From NCBI GenBank assembly GCA_000697665.1, contig KL197711.1:1827209-1891208 (forward strand): DNA of 64,000 nt, in the 5' to 3' direction. How positions within the stretch are numbered: position 1 is the first letter of the stretch; every line of letters begins with the position of its first letter. Shown here piece by piece: positions 55,101 to 64,000 of the stretch. Origin of the DNA: Jaapia argillacea MUCL 33604. Lineage: Eukaryota > Basidiomycota > Agaricomycetes > Jaapiales > Jaapiaceae. The notes below the pieces were generated by a model. It saw nothing but the letters and a program-made list of their open reading frames with translations. It did not search any database and was not told the origin of the DNA. Both the position numbers and the translations under genes were made by a program.

Positions 55101-58100
55101 CGTGGGGAAGAGAATTGGGTGTTCTCCTCTTCGCCGGTGGTTGTGGGGTGGGTGGAGTTGTTGGATCTCTGAGGGAGCGACGATATGGCTTTTATGTTCG
55201 TAGATGGACTTGGCTTACGGAAAAAATCCGAGGGACATGGTGTCCGCCAGACAGTGTATGATCTCACCATGTCTGTCTTTCGTGGAGGTGAGAGAAACAA
55301 GGTAGTCTGCAGCGAATAGTACGTGTCAGAGTGGAGCAAGGCCTTAGAGACGTACACATCCCTGCCATGCTTGACTGTACGAAATGCATCGCGGAGAAGC
55401 ATAGAAGCTGCTAGAAATCGTCGGAGAATGGCTGTAAGGTGGAAGGGACGCATGTCAGCATAAGATTTGATTTTGCAAAATGAAAGCATGTGCTCGGAGC
55501 TCCATGACTTGAGGCATCCGTCGTATCTGATAATAAACCGGCGGCACATGGCTGTCAGGGTGAGGCTGTCGCACGAAATGCATTAATTGAGTTATGACAT
55601 TCGCCAGAAAATCGATGGTTGCTTACGACCTCTGATAGAGTTCTTTGATGTGCGACACTCGGCGCCTACATCATTATTCCCACAGTTACTGGGGAACCAA
55701 CGTGCAAAAGGTGGCCGATCAGAAACAAAGACAAGGAGACAAGAGGACAAGAGAACGAATCCGGGGCTGAGAGGCCGGTTTTGCGGGCGATGACGGCACA
55801 ACGTCAACTTGAAACGATTTCGCAAACATCCGGTGGGCAGCTAAGTAAGAGAGGGAAAGAATAGGTTGATGTGCCTTGGCCACCTACCACTAACGATGGA
55901 AGGACGTGACGTATGGTGTCCGCACCGGAAGAAATAACGAGGCCGCTGAGCTGGAAAACGATCAGTGACGAGGATCATATGGGACCATATGAGAGAGATG
56001 AGCAGACTTCATAAGCCCGCCGTCATCCTCACCATGGGTTTGAACTGTGAATAGACGGGATCTGACAACGTGTTATCTATGCATCTCGACGAACCCTGCG
56101 AAGATGCTCACCGGTGACCTCCCGCGTAACTTCATCAACTCGGCAAATCAAGTTCACCGTCAACGAACATCCAATGCTTCCGAAGTTCGACTGACTAAGC
56201 ACCTAACCTCGGTCATATGGATGGCCTCAACACATAGAAGACAAGTCGAAAATTTGCCGAAGATACAGTATGTAGTAGGGTGACTTCTCAGACCCTGTGG
56301 GAGAACGTGTGAGGAATGGGTTTGGACGTGGGACGAGGCAGAACAAGAGAAATGGGCATTGCAGACAAGTGCCTGATCGGTACGCAGTGTAGAAGAGGGA
56401 ATATCGGAGACTGCCCTGCAAGATCGTGAGTCACGGCCGATGGTAGCGCCAGTTCTCCGTGTGATTTGGGAGCCGTTCCAGAGCATCTTGAGAACAAAGA
56501 AGTTTGGCGAGCGGCGAGGTCCCTAGAGCCTTAGAGTGTCGAGAAGGTTGATTCCCACCACGACGCCGCAACGATGAGGGTTCTGGCTTCTGTAGGGCCC
56601 CAGCGTGATGAGGTGACTGAAACTGACCGGTGGGAGACGGTGAAATTAGCGCGAAACTTCTGGGGTGACCCGCAAGTCTTCGGCACCGTATATGGGCAGG
56701 GATACACGATTAGCCACCAAGCAAGCCGCGGAATCAGAAATCGAGAACCAGGTTGGGTAATCATGGGTGGTAGCCTGAGTTGGCGAATATTAGATGCACG
56801 TCCGGTTGGTGGTGAACCGTTTGAAAAATACAAGCCCGATAGAAAGGGGAAATTGCAGGCAGGTCACGACTACTGATAGGGACTTACTGATGAGAAAATG
56901 CGCACCCTGGATTTGACCAAAACGAGACTGTCAAGTCACCGATCAGTGTCGTGTTTCTGTCTCGTGGCAGAGGCGGCCGATTTAATGTGTGAGCCATGGG
57001 TTCAGCAGGACTGACGAGCATGGGCCTTCGGTGGCTGTCATGTACGGCTGGGACAGACGGTGAGCGGGTATGAGGCACTGTTGAAGGAGACATGAGAGCC
57101 ATGTACTGCATGAGCAAAGAACGTAAGCCAAAAAGGGAAGTATTATATTTCGCTCACTCGTTACTTATGCAACTGTCAATATCACTTGGGTTCTATAGTT
57201 GTGAAGTGTTTTGACCGCTGTATCTTGACAATTTGTTGGGCCTCCACAAACGATCCCGACCTCGCTGACGGCACTGAACAGTGGCGTTTCCCAGTATTTC
57301 ATCTCAACGTCCAAGTGCTCCACCCCTCACTTGAAGCATGGTGATGGAGCAACCTGGTAGACGCAGGTGTAATGAGTGGTATGAGACAAATTGTCCCGTT
57401 ATGCACTGACAATGCACATCCTAACGCCCTCCCTAAGTGCGAGGTCTTGAAAAATCCCCCTCAGCAGAAACGCCTTCACACCTTTGCAAATAAGCCAGTG
57501 GCTGAGGCCGCCCCTTTCGACCCTGAAACTCCGCCACATCGGGCTTGAGAATGATTAACGATACGTTAGGAGTTTTTCTTCTGCCCATAAATCGGTGGAC
57601 TCCTTGATCCCCTTGCCCACAGTCTGGTCGACCTACTGCGAGGAGTTGAGGAACGGTTCTCCGTCGGTCAGTCTCTGCGTTCCGATTATCCTCCGACATA
57701 TGACGAGATGTGCAAGCAAGGAGCCAGCAGCCAAGAGTCCCGCGAAGCGTGGGGTCAAGATACGAGAATCACGAGAATGAAGAAGAGACGAAACCTCCGG
57801 GATGTGGTAGTTGACTCTTGCCAGTCAGGCTCGGGGGCGGAAAGAGCCAGATCCCAACGACAACGCGGTACGTAGTAACAACTTGGATTTGATAGCAGCC
57901 TGAGGCCCTCAGCAAATCAAACATTCGACAAGATATTATTAAGGAGCTATAAGTACTGACACAATACAGTTGTAGTACTCGGAACGTGTGGTGGGGTCCC
58001 GGTATTCTAGCCCAGAAGAAATTCATGCAAATCGTCATTGTCATGCATGAGCCCATAATAAACATACGTGCGGCGTAAAACTTGCAAGGAAAATGAAAGG

Positions 58101-58452
58101 AACGAGTGACAATGGGGTACAGAGAGGAGATAGGGAAAATAGAGAACGAGACATGGAGAATCTGAGAGTTGAGATATATACAGAGCTCTGCTTCTTGATG
58201 GGAGATAAGAATCGAAGAGAGGCTGAAAAGGATGAGAGACGCCAAGGAGGGACACGAATGAGAACAGTTCAAGAGGAATAGTTAAACAGTCGGCGCTGTC
58301 TCCGGCGAAAGCCAACGCGACCGCAATAAAGACAAGTGAGATATCAGAAGAAAGGTTTCTGCATGACTTGTTAACTCAACACCGAGGTCCTCATTCATTC
58401 GGAGGACTCACCAAAAGGACATGTGATCGAAGGTTCAAGTGCATGCGTGGCA
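55101..58452. other. gene-poor stretch of 3.4 kb
   Basis: Both strands were read for domains, signal peptides and chains of splice sites and nothing supportable was found. ORFs such as 56574-56876 (+) and 57769-58272 (-) have no recognisable features. No transposon hallmarks seen. Confidence 0.35.
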
Positions 58453-61400
58453 CTATCCATGACCAAAGATCTCAGTGATGGTTCTTCGTCGCTCCTTTCT
58501 CGAGCCGGGTAGAATACCCGCCGTACCCTGCGCATCTCTTGAAGCCGACTGCCCTGACCCATCGGAATCTCTGGCACTATCAAGCGACACTCGAGCTCGA
58601 CCAAGGGTGCGTCGTCGACTGTCTCTCTCTGTCTCGGGTCCTGATGTCGGAGTTCTGATAGTATCCGCGGTGACAGTGGTCATGGCGGGTTGTCGAGGAT
58701 CATCATTATCAGACGTCGCAGAAATGGTGCGCTTCCTGGCATCGTTTTGCTGTAGTCCACTCAACGTGGATACCGATACAGTGGAGGGACGAGAGAATGT
58801 CACGTTGGTGCGAGAGGAACCAGAACCATTGGAATCGCCTCGAGAAAGAGGGATAGCGCTATTGTTCGGGGAGTTGGAGACGGTATAGGGTGTCAGTGAA
58901 GTTGTGGTCCCGGGAGTTTTGAGAGCGGATATCAAGGGGCTCGCCCGAACAGTTGCATTCGAATTGTTGGAGATTTTGCGACGATCGGCGACCAGGGAAG
59001 GTTTTCGGGTAAGAAGTGACTCCGACGGTACAGTGGATAGAGTTGGGGGTATTGATAAAGGAGGTAGCGTTCTGTATCTGTCAGGGGGTAGCGCTGATTG
59101 GTGTCGCGATGCTGGTGTAGGTGATGGTTCATGATCACCATCGAGGGAGTCCATGATCATCTGCTGCTCGCGTTGTTCCCGAGGTGTGAAGAGGCGGCGA
59201 ACAGAAGATGCAGGGAGGAGGGCTCTTTGGGGTATTGGTGCCAAGGGCTCCGGCTTCTCACGTTCACCTCCCGTACTCCCATCGGACTCCCTGCTATTCT
59301 TCAAAGACGATGGTGGACGCCCGCCGTTACCGTCCAATCGACTGGAGGGAGCTCTCATGGTCTCACTTCTATCACGAGGGGCGGGCTCCCAACTGTGACG
59401 AGAACTAGCACTCCGCCTCCCATCCGAGCCTATTCGTCCACCTGATGGGACCTCAGGAGTCATCCTCCTCGTCACAACCTCCTCGTCTAAACTCCCCGTC
59501 CTGAGATGTTGTGTCCCATTCATTGCAGCCGCGGAATCCTTCATGACCTTGCCCACGCCCAACATGAACCCTGTCATCGTGCGCACAAGCTCATCACTGA
59601 TCCTCATCCCTTCCCGAAACTCGGCTCCAACCGTCTTCCAAAGTTCTGGAATCCTAGCGCTGGCGTCGATGCCTTCGTCGTAGACATCAGATTCGATTTG
59701 TCTCTCCAGAGCGTCATTGGTCGCAGTTCTCAGAAGGTGGTTCAGCCTCTCAGTGGCATGAACGATGGTCTGCGCAGATCGAAGGAGTTCGGGGATGGTA
59801 ACGGTTGTCGTCGTGCCCATGGGAGGAAGGCGTGTGAGATTGGACTCGAACATGGACAACGATTCGAGCATCAGTCGACCATGTTCTGAGGTTGGCTGTG
59901 GTACTTGGTTCGACATTGAGCTGGAAGGTAACGGAGTCTGCCGATTGGCGTTGAAAGGGGATGAATAAGCTCGGTCTTGGGGTGGAGGATGCGCATGCGG
60001 TTGCGGTTGCGTCAATGCTCTCGAACTAGCACTTAGCACGAGTGCAGTCCTATCTCGTTCGGGTAGCGGATAAGCAGACCGATATGTTCGTAACGTCGGG
60101 GGAGCTGTTTTTGGCGGATTCAGATCCTCTGCATACCCAGCCATAGAGGTGGCTGGACGAGATGTACCTCCAGCATAACTGGATCTGTGGGCGCTCCGAT
60201 TTTGGGTGGTGTTGGCCGGCGTTCGTGGATCAGAACCTGCCGTTACGCGAACCAGCGCAGATGAAGCAGGTGGACCGGCGCCTTCGTTGATACGAGTTGT
60301 CGTGCTAGAACCTCCTGCTCGACTCAAACCACGTTCTTCACGACGGTCTCCATGCAACGCCAAAGATCCAGCCCCGTTCGAGACAGCCCTCCGAATAGAG
60401 CCCGCACCCACTTGCCCTCTCTCATCCTTGAAAACGTCATCCCCGCCTTCTCTTCTTCTAGTGTTGATACCAGCTGCCTTCAACCCCTCTCCCACCAAAC
60501 TCCGATGAGCGCCGAGAGCACTTTCTGCGCTACCACCTCGTAACGTCTGCCGACGGCCATAAACCTTCCCGCTGGGGCTAATTTGAGCGTTGAGATCGCT
60601 CTCTGTATCCTCTCTGTCCATCGCATTTGTAAGGTCTTCAGACATCCATCGTGACTGATGTCGTCTTGGGGGTTCTCGAGTCGATCTAAGGGTGGCTGAA
60701 CGAAAAGAAGGTGAACCTCGAGTATCTAGAGTACGATTCCGATGGGGCGTGGTCGGCTCGGCAATAGGAGCCTATGGACCATGTTAAAACAAACGATGCG
60801 ATGCAACGGTGTAGCTCGACACGCACCTTGCCATCCAAACTCTTCCTATTGTCCCTGAATTCTCTGGGAAGCGGCTGTCTCGTTCTCTTGCTATTGAAGC
60901 CCAGCGTTGGACTTCGTCGAACGGCTGCGGCTGCGGCGAGCGCAGCACTGGCTACGTCGTCATCGTCCTCCTCTTCATTCTGGAGGTCCTTCGCAGACAA
61001 TGCCATAGAGACTCGTTTACGTGGTGGACGTGATGGACCAGGAGACGCATTTCTGGTCTCCTGTCTGACACTCTGCCTCGTACTCGGGCGAGAGCTTTCG
61101 AGAGGAACGACAAGACCCAGCTTGTCTGGTGATGCAGGCTCAGACAATCGACGGCGACGAGTAGTGGCGGGTGGCGGATGTGAAGAAATGTCAATTGTGG
61201 ATGGGGGAGTAGTAGCAAGGTCTTCGGAAGATGTGTACGAAACTCGAGATCCTCGTTTCTGGCTTTCTCGCTCAGTTTCGGACCCTGAAGCGTGGTCGGG
61301 CGGTCGAATTTGCGTTATTGACTGAGTTTTGGAGAGAGTCGAATTGCGGGCGGAAGAAGAAGCAGACGAGGAAGATGCTGCGGAAGATGCAGAATATGGC

Positions 61401-62165
61401 GGGAGGGGAGAGCGTCGTGATGTGGAGGAGCTTCGGCCGGCATTTGACGGCGATGGTGTACTTAAACGTGATATGGATGAAAGCTTGTCGATGGTCTAGA
61501 GACGAGGATGTTAGTGGCAAGAAATTAAACCAAAAGCCGTGTATATGGGCGAATCGGAACAGTTGCATGGCATCTGAACGGCTGCAAAGTGTGGAATCAC
61601 TCAACAGCTCTAATCGACCAGGGGGACAATGCAATGCGGACAGATAACAAAAAACATGCAGAAAGGGGAGGGAAGGGGGCGGCAAGAGCAAAATAGATAA
61701 GTGGATGAATGTGCTGACCATACGGTTCCTCTGCGTGAGACTCTTAACACGTTGCAATGCGAGAGAATTCTCGCTGGGTCTATGGGCGGAAGAGCGTTGC
61801 CCATTCGATAACCTGGCAGTATGGTCCTCTTCATTCTCATTATCGTCGTCGTCTTCCTCGCTGGACGCTCTATTTCCACCGCTAGTTTTGTCGTGATTGC
61901 CATTAAGCATGGTCGGATTAGGATAAGAAACAGATCTCAACCGAACGCTGCCTGCGTTTGTACTGTTGTCGCCAGTGCTTCCGCTACCTGTAGAGTTTGT
62001 AGCTGGTGGAGATGGGAGACCCGAAGCGTTTGAAGAGCCTCCTGGACTTGGAGGTTCAGGTAAATCGGGAATTTGGGGAATTGATGAGGACGAGGAAGGT
62101 GACGACCCAAGGAATATGGCAGACAAAGGGCGGCGCTTTGATTTGAAAGAAGGGCGAGAGGTCAT
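58453..62165 (-). CDS. large disordered Ser/Arg-rich protein with one conserved-looking helical block
   Basis: Exons on the minus strand are 62165..61719, 61495..60827 and 60771..58453, giving 1144 aa. The start MTSRPSFKSKRRPLSAIF is basic. Most of the protein is low-complexity Ser/Pro/Thr/Arg with many potential SP/TP and RxxS sites, an acidic run (EEDDDDNENEED) and an Ala run. Residues ~667-790 differ: a helical block with ESLSMFESNLTRLP, LLRSAQTIVHATERLNHLL, EFREGMRISDELVRTMTGF and a final KVMKDSAAAM, likely coiled-coil. The C-terminus ends RRRTITEIFGHG. I do not recognise the family; a phosphorylated scaffold or cytoskeletal/septum-associated factor is conceivable. Intron 1 (223 nt) has a GTCAGC donor and is the least certain splice. 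Confidence 0.7.
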
Positions 62166-63008
62166 CGGAATATGCAACCCGTGCAAGTCATCAAGCAGAA
62201 AAGTGTCGTTAAAAAAGCAGAAAAGGGCGCTCGCCGTCGAGCACGGCGAGCAGCAGTGAACCAAGGGCGTGGGCAAAAGGCAAGTGACGACCGTCCCAAA
62301 ACGTGGCGGCTTGTCTTTTTTCCTGCTCCGAACAAAATATAGGCCTTCCTCCTCGCTGCTGGACTCTTTGGGCCTCTGAAAGTTCTCCAGCCGACAACCG
62401 TCTTTCGTTTCTCAAATTCGGGAATGCTAGCTGTCTATCACTTCCATCGCAATTGTAGAATCACCGAAGGACAGGACAATTATCGCCCCACCCATTTGTG
62501 CTGCTCTGGGAATTATGCAACCGAGACCTTTCTGAGCATACTGAGCTGGCCGTCATCCTGACTCTTATCGATTTCCCCCGATGATGGGTATCGTCTTTTT
62601 TGCAGCCTCATGGAGGTCATGGGAGTTACATGGGCAGTTGGACGCCATGCAAGCGCTCGGACATGAGGCATGACGAGAGTTCAATCTGCTATGCACACCC
62701 TTCTAGCCTCGCTTACGGTATGGTATTTGAGCTTTCGCACTACGCTGTATTGTCCTCAAGATTACCCTCGACAATCGTTGAGATACTCTTTGGAACTGGC
62801 CTTTGCCCCTTTTCCGAATTCGACGAAAGTACAAAACTCTCATCGCCCTTCAAAAGGTTCAACTGGAGGATCATTTACGCTTGATAACGGTAGAGTGTGG
62901 AGTGAAACCAGCTGTCGCTAATATTTCCTGAACGTAGTACATGGGAAGCAAAGATCACGAGCCCGCTGATTTCTCCCTCCGTTCGCTCCCACTTCATTCT
63001 GGTTCGAA
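62166..63008. other. intergenic stretch
   Basis: 5' flank of the disordered protein gene and 3' flank of hydrophobin 6. An in-frame extension upstream of 62165 exists but lacks an ATG near the start. Nothing else supported. Confidence 0.35.
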
Positions 63009-63429
63009 TTAGGCGGTGACGGGAACACATCCAATGGAGATGAGAGATCCTAAAGACTAAATCAGCACTTATCCCAAAAGCAAAAGGAAACGATCGAGTA
63101 TCCATACCCCAAGAGTTGTCAGTGCAGCAGACTGGGTTGGCGGTGCTATAACACATCATCAGATCCTACTCGTCAAACCCAAAGGTGATCATCGCTTGCC
63201 AAGAAGATCCGCTACCAACACCAACGGCAGTGATGGGGGAACAAGTCAACCCAACAAGGGCATTAACATCTTGAACAACAACGCCAATGCTCTTGAGGAT
63301 ACCCGCGGCAGTGGGGCTGCTAGCAGACTCGACAGTGTCACAGCACTGAAGGGCTCCAGTGGTGCACTGGGCTGTGGCGACAGCAAGGATAGAGAAGAGG
63401 GTGGCTGCGGAGAAAGCTTTGGCGAACAT
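63009..63429 (-). CDS. class I hydrophobin 6 (short form), with a GC-AG intron
   Basis: Exons on the minus strand are 63429..63200, 63145..63108 and 63049..63009, giving 102 aa. Signal peptide ending TAQ, class I cysteine pattern, ending GCVPVTA. Exon lengths equal those of hydrophobins 1 and 4. The first intron begins GCAAGC where hydrophobin 4 has GTAAGC; using it restores Cys5 and the frame, whereas reading through ends at a stop after ten codons. The protein is nearly identical to hydrophobin 4. Confidence 0.92.
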
Positions 63430-64000
63430 GTGGGGGGGATTTGAGTGAGGAAGCACGGATGAGTCGGTAGAAAAAACAAGGTCTCTAGGTGGTTAACCTC
63501 GAGATGCTTTCGTCTTGTGAAGACTCATCAGGTTTTGTTTCTACCTTTATACATTTCTGAGTGCCGAGATCGGCAACTCGGAACATGGCAGCGTGTGATG
63601 CCGATGTCATTCATGAGAGTTTTTAATCATGTGGCCTATTCAGTTGTGTTTGACGTGTGAATAAGTATGTGGTGTTTCCACCGACATTCCCGTGGTGTGT
63701 CTTCTTTTGACGTTCTGTGGGTAAGAACCTCTAAAAAAGCATCGTCAGTATATTTTCATATACAATTGCGTCCACTCTAAGGACAGGAACAGGGATCCGA
63801 ATGAAGTATTCAGTCGCCAGGATGACAACAGACCGTCTTCGTCACACAGCTGAGGGTATGAGGGTTTGTGCAGGGGCCGTAGGAAACTAAAGGTCCTCGT
63901 GATATTACCCAGTAGAATCTTCATCCGGCCGTACCCCATGTTATAAGGATTGTGCAAGTAGAAACAGTCCAAAGTCACCACGAAGGCAACGTCGCAACCT
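63430..64000. other. upstream region of hydrophobin 6 and window end
   Basis: Contains the TATA box at 63546 and no supported gene up to the window edge. A 78-codon minus-strand ORF (63745-63981) is unconvincing. Confidence 0.35.
63546..63551 (-). promoter_or_regulatory. TATA box of hydrophobin 6
   Basis: TATAAA on the minus strand, about 117 bases upstream of the ATG at 63429. Confidence 0.5.

Noticed and set aside
55101-58452. Several ORFs of 60-170 codons on both strands
   Set aside because: No family motif, no signal or TM pattern, and no consistent exon chain.
63196-63444. Plus-strand ORF over hydrophobin 6, also seen over hydrophobins 1 and 2
   Set aside because: Antisense shadow of the hydrophobin coding sequence.
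1-64000. CRISPR arrays, bacterial operons, tRNA genes
   Set aside because: No regularly spaced direct repeats, Shine-Dalgarno-linked operons or tRNA-like cloverleaf with a T-loop consensus were found; the gene structure is clearly fungal nuclear.

Overview
The window looks like nuclear DNA of a filamentous basidiomycete, most likely an agaricomycete mushroom-former. The signs are dense genes on both strands, many introns of about 45-80 nt, and gene families typical of that group: class I hydrophobins, RBR ubiquitin ligases, BTB proteins, an F-box protein and GPI or single-pass surface proteins. I rebuilt gene models by hand from splice sites. For each multi-exon gene given with an exon list, the exons sum to a multiple of three. 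No tRNA, rRNA, CRISPR array or intact transposon was recognised, and the species is not identified.

Layout. 0-5 kb: the 3' part of a HAD phosphatase, then two RBR E3 ligase paralogues placed head to head, the second shortened at its C-terminus. 5.5-10.3 kb: two single-pass membrane proteins, one with a Gly/Ser-rich ectodomain and a cytoplasmic SH3 domain, the other a Ser/Thr-rich surface protein. 11.5-18.1 kb: an NTF2-like protein and four class I hydrophobins in a mirrored order (short form, proline form, proline form, short form). 18.3-28.7 kb: a flavin monooxygenase with an N-terminal NTF2-like domain, an AT-hook/Cys-knuckle nuclear protein, a BTB protein sharing a 168-bp promoter with eIF3i (TIF34), and a GPI-type secreted protein. 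28.7-33.1 kb is gene-poor with one uncertain gene. 33.1-36.6 kb: an RRM-YTH m6A-reader-type protein. 36.6-41.9 kb is sparse and holds an 84-aa cysteine-rich protein spread over six exons. 41.9-53.9 kb: four members of a CsbD-like family interspersed with an F-box protein and an SV2-type MFS transporter. 54-64 kb: a three-copy tandem repeat, a fifth hydrophobin, a long gene-poor stretch, a large disordered protein and a sixth hydrophobin.

The genes do not form one pathway. The clearest shared theme is the cell surface and aerial growth: six hydrophobins and three anchored surface proteins. The most unusual structural features are very small exons (candidates of 6, 9, 11, 15, 16 and 17 nt, plus an exon whose only coding content is ATG), two GC-AG introns, a YTH domain split by a long insertion, and the mirrored hydrophobin array.
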